A stretch of 64,000 nt of DNA, from contig AKXM01000031.1 of the NCBI GenBank assembly GCA_000277545.1, positions 210,662-274,661 on the forward strand. Reading direction: 5' to 3'. A program made the position numbers and the translations under genes. Positions within the stretch are counted from its first letter, which is position 1. Every line of letters starts with the position of its first letter. Of this stretch, positions 8,835-17,955 are shown piece by piece. The DNA is from Enterobacter sp. Ag1 (GTDB taxonomy: Bacteria; Pseudomonadota; Gammaproteobacteria; Enterobacterales; Enterobacteriaceae). The notes below the pieces were generated by a model. That model was not told the origin of the DNA. It made no database searches and saw only the letters and a list, made by a program, of their open reading frames with translations.

Positions 8835-10031
8835 CTATTTATGCTTGATTTGCCACAGCCACAGGGCGCTAATCGCCAGCGCAAACACCGCCCCAAATCC
8901 AATGCCAATGCCAACGATGGACGCCCCGGTTTTCACCGCCAGTGAGAACAGACCCAGCATCAAAAGCATGGCCGTGTTTTCACCAAGGTTTTGCACGGCA
9001 ATGGCGTTACCTGCCCCGACCGTGTGCTTGCCGCGCTCCTGCAGCAGCGCGTTAAGCGGCACCACAAAGAAACCGCCCAACAGGCCAATCAACACCAGCA
9101 AAGCGTAAGACGGCAACAGAGAATGCTGTAGAGCAAAAATCAGTACGCCAACGCCGATTAAAATCCCGGCGGGCATGCAGCGGGCAACGGTTTCCAAAGT
9201 CACCAGCTTCGCGGCTGCTCCGGCCCCCACCACAATCCCAACCGCCACCATCGCATTAAGGTAAGTCGGCGTCGCGTTATCCGTGATCCCTAACGCCACC
9301 GGTACCCACAGCACCAGCAGGAATCGCAGCGTCACGCCCGCCCCCCAGAATAGGCTGGTGCCTACCAGCGAGAAGCGCGTTTCTCCGCTGCGCCAAAGGC
9401 TGCGGCAAGCGGAAAAGAAACTGTGCGTCATCGGCTTGAAACGCCACGACTGGCCGGGGCGCGCGGCGGCAAGTTTAGGGATAAAGACGTTGGCAACCAC
9501 CGCCCCGCCGTAAACCAGCGCGCAGACAACCAGCGCCGCCGTCAGGTTCCAGTCTGCCAGCACGCCGCCGGCAACGGATCCCAGCAGGATCGCCGCAATG
9601 GTAGAAGACTCCATCAGGCCGTTGGCCTTCACCAGCCGATCGCCAGTGGTTAGCTCGCCGAGAATGCCGTATTTAGCCGGTGAATAGGCCGCCGCGCCGA
9701 TGCCCACCAGCGTGTAGCCGACAAAAGGATTCAGCCCCAGCGCAATGACCGCCGCACCCACAAGCTTCATGCTGTTCGCCAGCATCATCACTCGCCCTTT
9801 GGCGAAACTGTCGGCTACCTGTCCCACAAACGGCGCAAAGAGGATGTACGCGCCAACAAACACCATTTGCAGCACGGGCTGGCTCCAGTCCGGGTAGAAC
9901 TGCTGCTTGAGCACCGCGAGCGTGGCGAACAACAGCGCGTTATCGCCAAAAGCCGATAAAAACTGCGCCGCGGTGACCGCCATCATGCCCCGGGACCACA
10001 ACGAACCGCTATTGCCAGCCTGTTCAGCCAT
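8835..10031 (-). CDS. lplT: Lysophospholipid transporter LplT
   Basis: This 398-residue MFS protein flips lysophospholipids (lyso-PE, lyso-PG) across the inner membrane for re-acylation by Aas. The N-terminal region [20 protein letters not shown] and the [16 protein letters not shown] loop are near-identical to E. coli LplT. I use ATG 10031 rather than the upstream 10052, because the E. coli protein aligns from there. That start overlaps the end of aas by 8 nt (ATGGCTGA), so aas and lplT are translationally coupled in one operon, aas first. Confidence 0.95.
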   Translation of the reverse strand: MAEQAGNSGSLWSRGMMAVTAAQFLSAFGDNALLFATLAVLKQQFYPDWSQPVLQMVFVGAYILFAPFVGQVADSFAKGRVMMLANSMKLVGAAVIALGLNPFVGYTLVGIGAAAYSPAKYGILGELTTGDRLVKANGLMESSTIAAILLGSVAGGVLADWNLTAALVVCALVYGGAVVANVFIPKLAAARPGQSWRFKPMTHSFFSACRSLWRSGETRFSLVGTSLFWGAGVTLRFLLVLWVPVALGITDNATPTYLNAMVAVGIVVGAGAAAKLVTLETVARCMPAGILIGVGVLIFALQHSLLPSYALLVLIGLLGGFFVVPLNALLQERGKHTVGAGNAIAVQNLGENTAMLLMLGLFSLAVKTGASIVGIGIGFGAVFALAISALWLWQIKHK

Positions 10032-12183
10032 GAGCTTTCTCCGCTTCATCAACCTGTGCTTTCAGGGTGACAAAATCTGGTTTTCCGCTGCCTAGCACAG
10101 GCAGCTGTTTGAGGAAGCGAATATCGCGTGGCACCGCCAGCTCAGGCACGCCGTGCTCACGCGCATAATGCAGAAGTTTTTCGCGGTTAAGCTCGCTGTC
10201 GGTGGTAAACATCACCAGCGCCTCGCCTTTGGCGGCGTCGTGCTTAACGACCGTAGCATGCAATTTGTCAGGCGAAATGCCGATCGCCATCTGTTCGACC
10301 ATCTCAAGCGACACCATCTCCCCGGCGATTTTGGCAAAGCGCTTCGCACGCCCCTGAATCACGCAATAGCCCTGCTCGTCAAAGGTCACGATATCGCCGG
10401 TGTCGTACCAGCCGGGTTCCATCTCACCCAGGCCATTTTCAGCCTCAGGCTTCTCCAGCACGCCCGGATTTTCCACGCGCAGATAGCCGTTCATGATGTT
10501 TGGCCCTTTTAGCTGCAGCCTTCCGCCCTGTTCAATACCGGGCACCGCCAGCAGGCGAGCATCCATTGCCGGAAGAATGCGGCCCACGGTGCCCGGTTTC
10601 GCCGCCATCGGCACGTTGATAGACACCACCGGCGCGCACTCGGTCACGCCGTAGCCTTCCAGAATGCGCAGGCCAAACTTGTCCTGCCACAGCTGCTTCG
10701 TGCTTTCCTGCAGCTTTTCTGCCCCGGCAACTACATAGCGCAGGCGGAAGAAATCATACGGGTTAGCAAAACGGGCATAGTTGCCGAGGAACGTCGAGGT
10801 GCCAAAGACCACCGTGCAATTGCGGTCGTAAATAAGCTCCGGCACCACGCGGTAATGCAGCGGACTTGGGTAAAGGAACACTTCCGCCCCGGTCAGCAGC
10901 GGCGTGAACAGCCCGACCGTCAGGCCAAAAGAGTGGAAGAGCGGCAGCGCGGACATAAACCGATCATCGGCGGTGAAGTCCGCGATGGTGCGAATCTGCT
11001 CTACGTTGGCCAACAGGCTTTTATGGCTGTGCACCACGCCTTTTGGATTGCCCTCCGAGCCGGAGGTAAACAGCACCATCGCCGCATCTTCCGGCTGCTG
11101 TTTCACCTGGGCCAGGCGAGGCGCAAGCAGATGAGCAAAGATCCACACTTTATCCTGCAGGGTGATGGTGGACCTTAAATCTTCCAGATACACCCAGCGC
11201 ACCTGCGCCAGCTGTTCCGGCAGGTGCCACAGTTTGCCCTTATCCAGGAACTGCCGGGAGGTAAAGACCGTCTTGATTTGCGCCGCCGTAATCGCGCTGG
11301 TCAGCCCTTTTACGCCAGCCGTGTAGTTCATCATTGCCGGAATACGGCCCCGGGATGAAGCGCCAAAAATCACCGCCGCGCTGATCGCCGCATTCGGCAA
11401 CATCAAACCAATGGTTTCACCCTGTTCGCTGTATTTATCGAGGATTCGGCCCACAAACAGCGTTTTTTTCAGCAGCGAACTGTAAGTATCTGGCTTGAAA
11501 TTTATGTCTTCAATACAGTTTTTACTCGAACCATACCGATCTTTCGCCGCCAGCAGCGCCTCAAAAAGCGTCTCACGCGGGCGCACGGCCATGCGCGCTT
11601 CCATCATGATTTGGTGCAGCATCTCGCCGGCCATTTTACGGCGATCCCTGGCCCGTGGGGCTTCTGGCATTGCAATCGACGTTGGCGGAAGAAGATGCAG
11701 GGTAATACGCGGGAAAGCCCGGCGTTTTACTAGCCCTTTCAGGCGGCTAAAGAAAGTCAGCTCCGCGCCGTCGATGCGCAAAGGCACCACCGTGGCCTGT
11801 GCTTTGGCCGCCACAAATCCAGCTCCGTCGTAGATTTTCATCAACGATCCGGTCACGCTGATGCGTCCTTCCGGGAAAATCACTACCGGGCGCCCCTGTT
11901 CCACCAGGCGCACCAGGTGCTTGATAGACATCGGTTTGGTCGGGTCCAGCGGAACAAAATCAATGAGCGGCTTAAGCCAGCGCATAAACCACTGCTGGCT
12001 TATTGAGGAGTAGACCGCAAATACGGGGCGCACCGGCAGAAAAAGTGCAACCAGGATCCCGTCCAGAAATGAGACGTGGTTTGGCACAATCAGCACCCGC
12101 TGGCGTTGAAGCACCTGCGGATCGCCGGAAAGGGTTACCCGGAACAGAATGCGAAATAGCGCACGGAAAAAAGCAAGAAGCAT
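10024..12183 (-). CDS. aas: Aas: 2-acyl-glycerophosphoethanolamine acyltransferase / acyl-ACP synthetase
   Basis: This bifunctional inner-membrane enzyme re-acylates lysophospholipids. The N-terminal acyltransferase domain has NHVSFLDG (HX4D) and FPEGRIS; the C-terminal half is an adenylate-forming acyl-ACP synthetase with [18 protein letters not shown] and YDTGDIV. The frame is open to 12279, but the E. coli protein (719 residues) aligns from [16 protein letters not shown], giving a start at 12183 and exactly 719 residues. The extra 5' codons reach the OmrA terminator, so they are not likely translated. It is coupled to lplT, the matching flippase. Confidence 0.96.
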   Translation of the reverse strand: MLLAFFRALFRILFRVTLSGDPQVLQRQRVLIVPNHVSFLDGILVALFLPVRPVFAVYSSISQQWFMRWLKPLIDFVPLDPTKPMSIKHLVRLVEQGRPVVIFPEGRISVTGSLMKIYDGAGFVAAKAQATVVPLRIDGAELTFFSRLKGLVKRRAFPRITLHLLPPTSIAMPEAPRARDRRKMAGEMLHQIMMEARMAVRPRETLFEALLAAKDRYGSSKNCIEDINFKPDTYSSLLKKTLFVGRILDKYSEQGETIGLMLPNAAISAAVIFGASSRGRIPAMMNYTAGVKGLTSAITAAQIKTVFTSRQFLDKGKLWHLPEQLAQVRWVYLEDLRSTITLQDKVWIFAHLLAPRLAQVKQQPEDAAMVLFTSGSEGNPKGVVHSHKSLLANVEQIRTIADFTADDRFMSALPLFHSFGLTVGLFTPLLTGAEVFLYPSPLHYRVVPELIYDRNCTVVFGTSTFLGNYARFANPYDFFRLRYVVAGAEKLQESTKQLWQDKFGLRILEGYGVTECAPVVSINVPMAAKPGTVGRILPAMDARLLAVPGIEQGGRLQLKGPNIMNGYLRVENPGVLEKPEAENGLGEMEPGWYDTGDIVTFDEQGYCVIQGRAKRFAKIAGEMVSLEMVEQMAIGISPDKLHATVVKHDAAKGEALVMFTTDSELNREKLLHYAREHGVPELAVPRDIRFLKQLPVLGSGKPDFVTLKAQVDEAEKAHG

Positions 12184-12278
12184 AGCGACTCTCTTTGTCG
12201 TCTGTCGGTCAGCATTAAGTGTAGAGTCGCAGAGTACACCAGTTGCGTTAAGTGCGGGAGGGGGCTCAAAAAATGGCA

Positions 12279-12366
12279 AAAAAAAACCTGCGCATCTGCG
12301 CAGGTTGGTGCAAAAGAATTGTACTCAGCAGAGTACCAGGAATTCTCACCAATCAATACCTCTGGG
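12279..12366 (-). ncRNA. omrA: Small RNA OmrA
   Basis: On the minus strand the transcript would start CCCAGAGGTATTGATTGGTG at 12366, matching the conserved 5' seed of E. coli OmrA. It ends with the terminator CACCAACCTGCGCA-GA-TGCGCAGG and a run of nine T residues. The central part differs from OmrB, as in E. coli. OmrA is an OmpR-activated, Hfq-dependent RNA that represses outer-membrane proteins and csgD through its 5' end. Its place between aas and galR is the conserved location. Confidence 0.93.
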
Positions 12367-12483
12367 ATCTGAATTGTCTCGTGCCGCCAGCAGCGAAACC
12401 AGCGGCAAAAAGCAAGGGAATGAGCCCAAGTGCAACCAGGTGTTTAAATTTTCGATTCTTGTTACAGGCGGCTGGATTCAGGC

Positions 12484-12569
12484 AAAAAAAAACCTGCGCA
12501 TCCGCGCAGGTTGGTGTAATTCATAGGATCAGCAAATAATCGCTGACTTCACCTATCAATACCTCTGGG
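12484..12569 (-). ncRNA. omrB: Small RNA OmrB
   Basis: This is the second copy of the tandem pair. It starts CCCAGAGGTATTGATAGGTG at 12569, has the OmrB-type middle ending ATGAATTACACCA, and ends in the CCTGCGCGGATGCGCAGG hairpin plus T-run. Its first 20 nt differ from OmrA at one base, and its terminator is nearly the same, so the two share targets. The roughly 118-bp spacer between the RNAs should contain the OmrA promoter and OmpR site. Confidence 0.93.
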
Positions 12570-12708
12570 ACCACAAATGTAGCAGCGGCGTCTTCCATTA
12601 AGCTATGCTGAAATCGCAACAGCCGACTGCAAAATGTAAGCAAAGATTTGGGCGGAAACGTTTAAAAATCCGCGACATGCACTAAAAAGAGGCAACCTCG
12701 TGAAGCAA

Positions 12709-12723
12709 GTGTAACCGTTACAC
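12709..12723. promoter_or_regulatory. GalR/GalS-like operator (distal)
   Basis: GTGTAACCGTTACAC is a perfect dyad with gal-operator half-sites (GTGTAA/TTACAC) but one base shorter than the usual 16 bp. It lies 122 bp before galR. Confidence 0.4.
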
Positions 12724-12810
12724 GCTTTCACCTTGATTTTGCTCTACTTTGCGATATTCCCATCAGTTGTTGCCTTGCAGTCATCAGGGAATTCCGTAAA
12801 ACTAAACGCA

Positions 12811-12826
12811 GTGTAAACGATTACCC
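12811..12826. promoter_or_regulatory. Gal operator at the galR promoter
   Basis: GTGTAAACGATTACCC matches the gal operator consensus GTGNAANCGNTTNCAC at all but the last half-site positions. It ends 19 bp before the galR ATG, so GalR (or GalS) probably regulates this gene by binding here. Confidence 0.65.
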
Positions 12827-12844
12827 CTAACAGGAAGGCTTTTC

Positions 12845-13855
12845 ATGGCGACAATTAAGGATGTGGCTCGGCTGGCTGGTGTGTCTGTCGCCACGGTTTC
12901 ACGCGTCATCAACCACTCCCCAAAAGCCAGCGATGCCTCAAAGCAGGCGGTGAATAGCGCCATGGAAGCGCTGAATTATCATCCCAACGCTAACGCGAGA
13001 GCCCTTGCCCAACAGGCCACGGAAACCATTGGTCTGATCGTGGGCGACGTTTCCGACCCCTTCTTTGGCGCGATGGTTAAAGCCGTGGAGCAGGTTGCCT
13101 ACCGCACCGGCAACTTCCTGCTTATCGGCAATGGCTACCACAGCGAACAAAAAGAGCGCCAGGCCATTGAACAGCTTATTCGCCACCGCAGCGCGGCGCT
13201 GGTCGTTCACGCCAAAAAACTCCCTGATGAGGAGCTAATTTCGCTGATGAAGCAAATCCCCGGTATGGTGCTCATTAACCGCATTGTGCCAGGGTTTGAG
13301 CAGCGCTGCGTTGCGCTGGATGACCGCTACGGCGCCTGGCTTGCGACGCGCCATTTGATTCAGCAGGGGCACACCCGCATCGGCTACATCTGTTCCAACC
13401 ACCAGATATCGGACGCAGAAGACCGCCTTCAGGGCTACTACGACGCGCTCCGCGAGCACAATATCCCCGTCAACGAGCGTCTGGTGACCTTTGGTGAACC
13501 CGATGAAAGCGGCGGCGAGCAGGCCCTGACGGAGCTGCTGGGACGCGGCAAAAACTTCACCGCCGTGGCCTGCTACAACGACTCAATGGCCGCCGGGGCG
13601 ATGGGCGTGCTGAACGACAACGGCATTGATGTACCCGGTGAGATTTCGCTGATTGGCTTTGATGACGTGTTAATTTCACGCTACGTGCGGCCCAGACTGA
13701 CCACGGTTCGCTACCCGATTGTGACCATGGCGACTCAGGCAGCAGAGCTCGCGCTGGCGCTGGCCGAAAACCTGCCGCTGCCGGAAATCACCCATATGTT
13801 CAGCCCGACGCTGGTGCGCCGACATTCGGTGGCCTCTCCGGGCGACAACGCTTAA
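12845..13855 (+). CDS. galR: Galactose repressor GalR
   Basis: The product is a 336-residue LacI-family repressor. The N-terminal HTH MATIKDVARLAGVSVATVSR and hinge helix NANARALAQQ are followed by a periplasmic-binding-like core with IGLIVGDVSDPFFG. Residues and length agree with E. coli GalR (343). It represses galactose uptake and catabolism genes and is released by D-galactose. Location next to OmrAB and lysA is conserved. The stop codon overlaps that of the convergent acetyltransferase gene by 4 bp (TTAA). Confidence 0.95.
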   Translation: MATIKDVARLAGVSVATVSRVINHSPKASDASKQAVNSAMEALNYHPNANARALAQQATETIGLIVGDVSDPFFGAMVKAVEQVAYRTGNFLLIGNGYHSEQKERQAIEQLIRHRSAALVVHAKKLPDEELISLMKQIPGMVLINRIVPGFEQRCVALDDRYGAWLATRHLIQQGHTRIGYICSNHQISDAEDRLQGYYDALREHNIPVNERLVTFGEPDESGGEQALTELLGRGKNFTAVACYNDSMAAGAMGVLNDNGIDVPGEISLIGFDDVLISRYVRPRLTTVRYPIVTMATQAAELALALAENLPLPEITHMFSPTLVRRHSVASPGDNA

Positions 13856-14301
13856 AGCGTAAGTTGATAAAGATGTACGGGCTGGTCGGGGTAATCCAGC
13901 CCATCGCCAATGTAGCGCCAGCCAAACCGTTCATAATAGGTCTTACAGGCCGAATACAGATACAAAGACTCAAAACCCAGCTGGCGGGCATATTCCACGA
14001 CGTGTCGCTGTAAAATCTCGCCCAGTCCCTTTCCTCGCTGGCTTTCATCAATATACAGCGCCGCCAGCCAGGGCCAGAGATCTTGCCGGCTGATCAAATC
14101 ACAGCGCCACAGCCCCACGGTCCCCACCATCTTTTCGCCCTCCAGCGCAATAAACGTCAGGGGCATTTCGCCTTCCCGCTGGCTGGCGGCAACAATAGAC
14201 GCAAAAAAGCCTCGGCTTTCCTGACTGCCAAACGCCTGCCAAAGCCACTCCGTGACTTGCTCTACGTGCTGAGGGGCCTGGTATAACGGGACAATTTTCA
14301 C
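13852..14301 (-). CDS. GNAT-family N-acetyltransferase
   Basis: This is a 149-residue single-domain acetyltransferase. The acetyl-CoA loop reads IDESQRGKGLGEIL (R/Q-x-x-G-x-G/A type) at about residues 85-98, preceded by the beta4 strand LAALYI and followed by the YERFGWRYIG end typical of the family. The substrate is not predictable. It is convergent with galR, with a 4-bp stop overlap, and divergent from the LacI-type gene at 14452. E. coli has no gene here. Confidence 0.85.
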   Translation of the reverse strand: MKIVPLYQAPQHVEQVTEWLWQAFGSQESRGFFASIVAASQREGEMPLTFIALEGEKMVGTVGLWRCDLISRQDLWPWLAALYIDESQRGKGLGEILQRHVVEYARQLGFESLYLYSACKTYYERFGWRYIGDGLDYPDQPVHLYQLTL

Positions 14302-14451
14302 AACGATATACTCCTAAAAAACCACACCAAATTCTGAAAGCGTGATCCGGGACGACAATTTGCACGGCGAAACGGCAAGGCCGCTTGCGGGCGAAACTCC
14401 TGTGATAAACTGCTGGAAAATCGCGACAGCGTCCAGATCGGGAAGGAAACA

Positions 14452-15483
14452 ATGGTAACAATGTTAGATGTCTCGTTACGCGCAGGGGTTTCCAAAGCGA
14501 CGGTATCTCGCGTGTTAAACGGCACCGGACAGGTTAAAGCAAGCACCCGCGAACAGGTATTTAAGGCCATGGAAGAGCTGGGCTATAAGCCTAATTTTCT
14601 GGCACGATCGCTGGCAAACCGCAGCAGCAACAGTATCGGGCTGGTTGTCTCCACCTTCGATGGCTTCTACTTCGGGCGCCTGCTGCAGCAGGCTTCACGC
14701 CGCACGGAATTCTACGGTAAACAGCTGATTGTCACCGACGGGCATGACACGCCTGAAAAAGAGCTGGATGCCGTACAAATGCTGGCGGACAGGCACTGCG
14801 ACGCCATCGTTCTCTACACGCGTTTTATGAGCGAACGGGCGTTGATGTCGCTGATGAATGCGATTCAGGTGCCGCTGGTCGTCATTAACCGGGACGTCAC
14901 CCAGGCCCGTGAACGCTGCGTCTTCTTCGAGCAGCAGGATGCCGCCTTTCAGGCCACCGAATACCTTATCCAGCAAGGTCACCGGGAAATTGCCTGCATT
15001 ACCGTGCCTATTTCCACGCCAACCGGCAAGGCGCGCCTGATGGGGTACCGGAAAGCACTGCAAAAACATGGCATTGCGTGGGATGAGAGCCGGGTGAAAT
15101 ACGGGGATTCCAGCATGACCGAAGGGCACCACCTGTGCCAGGAGCTGCTGACCAGCGGCGTGACCTTCAGTGCGCTGTTTTCCTGTAACGACGATATGGC
15201 GCTGGGTGCCTCTAAAGCGCTGCACCAGGCCGGGATCCGTATTCCACAGGATATTTCGCTGTTCGGCTTTGATGACGCGCCTAGCGCCCAGTGGCTGGAA
15301 CCAGCGCTGTCATCCGTCTATCTGCCCATCGACAACATGATCATTACCGCCATCGATCAGGCCATTAAGCTAGCGAGCGGCGAACCGTTAGCCCCCATCC
15401 CGCCATTTGTGGGGACGCTGGTACTGAGGGACTCCGTTGCGCCCGGCCCCTTTTTCGAGGCCGGACGGAAAGTCTCAAAGTAG
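14452..15483 (+). CDS. LacI-family transcriptional regulator (AscG-like)
   Basis: The 343-residue product has an N-terminal HTH MVTMLDVSLRAGVSKATVSRV, hinge LARSLANRSS, and a sugar-binding core with FGFDDAP near the C-terminus. The pattern is closest to AscG, a repressor of beta-glucoside genes, but no glycoside genes adjoin, so target and ligand are unknown. ATG 14452 has a GGAAGGAA ribosome site 4 nt upstream; the in-frame ATG at 14461 is the alternative. The 3' end overlaps lysA by 9 bp in convergent arrangement. Confidence 0.88.
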   Translation: MVTMLDVSLRAGVSKATVSRVLNGTGQVKASTREQVFKAMEELGYKPNFLARSLANRSSNSIGLVVSTFDGFYFGRLLQQASRRTEFYGKQLIVTDGHDTPEKELDAVQMLADRHCDAIVLYTRFMSERALMSLMNAIQVPLVVINRDVTQARERCVFFEQQDAAFQATEYLIQQGHREIACITVPISTPTGKARLMGYRKALQKHGIAWDESRVKYGDSSMTEGHHLCQELLTSGVTFSALFSCNDDMALGASKALHQAGIRIPQDISLFGFDDAPSAQWLEPALSSVYLPIDNMIITAIDQAIKLASGEPLAPIPPFVGTLVLRDSVAPGPFFEAGRKVSK

Positions 15484-16737
15484 CTCGAGCGCCAGCAGCT
15501 CCTGAATCGTCTGGCGGCGGCGAATCAGGCGCGCGCTGCCGTTATCAAACAGCACTTCCGGCAGCAGCGGACGACTATTGTAGTTAGAGGACATAGAAGC
15601 CCCGTATGCGCCGGTATCGTGCAGCACCAGGTAATCACCCGGTTTTACCGGCGGCAGCAGGCGGGTTTCTACCTTGCCGCCTTCCTGCTGGGTAAATACA
15701 TCCCCGGACTCGCACAGCGGCCCCGCCACCACGGTTTCTTTCGGCTCCAGTGCGGACAGATCCCTCCCGTCACCCGCCAGCGCAGAAATATGGTGGTAGC
15801 TGCCGTACATAGACGGACGCATCAGATCGTTAAAACCAGCGTCGATCAGCACAAAGTGGCGGGATCCCATATCTTTCACCGCGCGCACCTGCGAAACCAG
15901 CACCCCGGCTTCCGCCACCAGGAAACGCCCCGGCTCGATCTCCAGCTTCACCGGGTGCCCCAGATGAGCGGCAATTTTTTCGCGCGCGGTATTCCACAGG
16001 CCGAAATAGTGATCGGTATTGATCGTTTCCTCACCTTCGCGGTAAGGAATGGACAGCCCACCACCCGCAGAAATCGCCTCAAGATCCTGGCCGAAGTCGA
16101 TGACCTGCTGCACCATCGCGCCGCACACCTGTTCGAGATGGCCATAATCCACGCCGGAACCAATGTGCATATGGATTCCCACCAGATGAATGCCGTAGCG
16201 CTGCATAGCTTCCAGCGCTTTCGGCATATCGCTCAGCCAGATACCGTGCTTACTGTTCTCGCCGCCGGTGTTGGTTTTCTGGCTGTGCCCGTGTCCAAAG
16301 CCCGGGTTAATACGCAGCCAGACACGGTGCCCTGGCGAGACTTCGCCGAGCTGATGCAGCATATCCACAGATCCGATATTGACCGGGATTTTCTGCTCGG
16401 CCACCAGCGCCAGCGTGGCGTTGTCGATCACGTCGGCGGTAAAGACGATATCATCCGGGTTTTCCAGCGGCTTGTAGCCTGCCGCCAGCGCGCGCTCGAT
16501 TTCCCCCTGCGACACCGAATCCACCTTCACGCCCTGCTCACGCATCAGTTTCAGGATGTGGATATTCGAGCAAGCCTTTTGGGCAAAGCGAATCACATCA
16601 AACTGGCGCAGTTTGGCAATTTGCTGGCGAATGATCTCCGCATCATATACCCAAACCGGGCAGCCAAATTCAGCGGGCAGGGTCAGCAAGTTTTGCGCGT
16701 TCAGCGCGGTGGTGGTGTCGTGCAGCGAGCGTGGCAT
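15475..16737 (-). CDS. lysA: Diaminopimelate decarboxylase LysA
   Basis: This 420-residue PLP enzyme, same length as in E. coli, converts meso-diaminopimelate to L-lysine, the last biosynthetic step. The PLP Lys is residue 54 in FAQKACSNIH. The fold-type III motifs HMHIGSG, GGGLSIPY, EPGRFLV and the CESGDVF active-site Cys segment are present. It is divergent from lysR, which in E. coli activates it. Here a GC-rich repeat lies between the two genes. Confidence 0.97.
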   Translation of the reverse strand: MPRSLHDTTTALNAQNLLTLPAEFGCPVWVYDAEIIRQQIAKLRQFDVIRFAQKACSNIHILKLMREQGVKVDSVSQGEIERALAAGYKPLENPDDIVFTADVIDNATLALVAEQKIPVNIGSVDMLHQLGEVSPGHRVWLRINPGFGHGHSQKTNTGGENSKHGIWLSDMPKALEAMQRYGIHLVGIHMHIGSGVDYGHLEQVCGAMVQQVIDFGQDLEAISAGGGLSIPYREGEETINTDHYFGLWNTAREKIAAHLGHPVKLEIEPGRFLVAEAGVLVSQVRAVKDMGSRHFVLIDAGFNDLMRPSMYGSYHHISALAGDGRDLSALEPKETVVAGPLCESGDVFTQQEGGKVETRLLPPVKPGDYLVLHDTGAYGASMSSNYNSRPLLPEVLFDNGSARLIRRRQTIQELLALELL

Positions 16738-16843
16738 GGTGAACTCCGGTAAACGTCATTTTCCCTATTACGCCACAGAAAGTGAGGGATAAAAAATATC
16801 GTTTTCTAGCGAGTCTATTCAAATATGATATGGTTTAGAAAAT

Positions 16844-17005
16844 GCCCCTCACCCTAACCCTCTCCCCAGAGGGGACAGTAAATTGCCCCGATGCAATTTC
16901 TGTTTCCCCTTCAAGGAAGAGGGCCGGAGTGAGGATGAACGCCCCCAGCTTCAGACAAACTAGTTTTTCCCCCTCGCCCTTCCAGGGAGGGGGCCGGGGT
17001 GAGGA
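16844..17005. repeat. GC-rich inverted-repeat element, copy A
   Basis: The element starts CCCCTCACCCTAACCCTCTC and ends in the inverted pattern GGGGGCCGGGGTGAGG. An internal half-repeat of the same type (GAAGAGGGCCGGAGTGAGG) is also present. A second copy in the opposite orientation is at 40741-40905. Translated in frame it gives PLTLTLSPEG, a string often seen as a false N-terminal extension in enterobacterial annotation. It looks like a palindromic, possibly MITE-like, intergenic repeat. Confidence 0.75.
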
Positions 17006-17030
17006 TAATCAACATCAGCGGAACAACATC

Positions 17031-17954
17031 ATGCCAGCCATCAACCTGCGCCACATCGAAATCTTCCACGCCGTGATGACGGCCGGCAACCTCACCGAAG
17101 CCGCAGGCCTGCTGCACACCTCCCAGCCCACGGTCAGCCGGGAGCTGGCGCGCTTTGAAAAGCTCATCGGCCTGCAGCTGTTCGAGCGCAGTCGGGGCCG
17201 CCTCTACCCCACCGTTCAGGGACTGCGGCTGTTTGAAGAAGTTCAGCGCTCCTGGTACGGACTGGATCGTATTATTAATGCCGCCGAAAGCCTGCGTGAG
17301 TTCCGCCAGGGCGAACTGTCTATTGCCTGCCTGCCGGTATTTTCTCAGTCATTTCTGCCGCGCCTGATACACCCTTTCCTGGCCCGCTACCCGGAGCTCA
17401 GCCTGAACATCGTGCCGCAGGAATCCCCGCTGCTGGAAGAGTGGCTTTCCGCCCAACGCCACGACCTGGGGCTGACGGAAAACATCACCACGCCTGCCGG
17501 GACGGAACGCCAAACCCTACTCACTCTGAATGAAGTTTGCGTGCTGCCCGCCGGGCACAAACTAGCCGCGAAAGCAGAACTCACACCGCAGGATTTTGCC
17601 GGGGAAAATTACATCAGCCTGTCTAGAACCGACAGCTATCGGCAACTGCTGGACTCGCTGTTTCAGGAATATGACGTAAAACGAAGAATGGTGGTGGAAA
17701 CGCACAGCGCCGCGTCCGTCTGCGCGATGGTTCAGGCGGGGGCTGGCGTGTCTATCGTCAACCCGTTAACCGCGCTGGATTACCACGAACGCGGCGTGGT
17801 GGTACGCCCGTTCAGCGTGGCGGTGCCTTTTACCGTCAGCCTGATTCGGCCCCTGCACCGCCCGGCATCAGCCCTGGTCAGCGCGTTCAGCGACCACTTA
17901 CAGCACAACATGCATCTGTATACCGACCCGCTCAACGCGCTACTCAACCGCTAG
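17031..17954 (+). CDS. lysR: LysR, activator of lysA
   Basis: This 307-residue protein is the founding member of the LysR family. The HTH MPAINLRHIEIFHAVMTAGNLTEAA...SQPTVSRELARFE is almost identical to E. coli LysR (311 residues), and the effector domain follows (LPVFSQSFLP, SLSRTDSYRQLLD). The frame is open from 16842, but the first 63 codons are the GC-rich repeat, so I set the start at ATG 17031 by homology. It activates lysA in response to diaminopimelate. It is convergent with the MFS gene, 1 nt between stops. Confidence 0.95.
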   Translation: MPAINLRHIEIFHAVMTAGNLTEAAGLLHTSQPTVSRELARFEKLIGLQLFERSRGRLYPTVQGLRLFEEVQRSWYGLDRIINAAESLREFRQGELSIACLPVFSQSFLPRLIHPFLARYPELSLNIVPQESPLLEEWLSAQRHDLGLTENITTPAGTERQTLLTLNEVCVLPAGHKLAAKAELTPQDFAGENYISLSRTDSYRQLLDSLFQEYDVKRRMVVETHSAASVCAMVQAGAGVSIVNPLTALDYHERGVVVRPFSVAVPFTVSLIRPLHRPASALVSAFSDHLQHNMHLYTDPLNALLNR

Positions 17955-17955
17955 C

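Noticed and set aside
12252..12539. Plus-strand ORFs of 95-125 codons between aas and galR
   Set aside because: They run antisense across OmrA and OmrB, including both terminators. The sRNA match is convincing and the peptides are not.
15619..16752. 377-codon plus-strand ORF opposite lysA
   Set aside because: It is the antisense shadow of lysA, whose catalytic motifs are complete on the minus strand.
16842..17030. 63-codon N-terminal extension of LysR
   Set aside because: The extension is encoded by the GC-rich repeat and includes PLTLTLSPEG. E. coli LysR aligns from ATG 17031.
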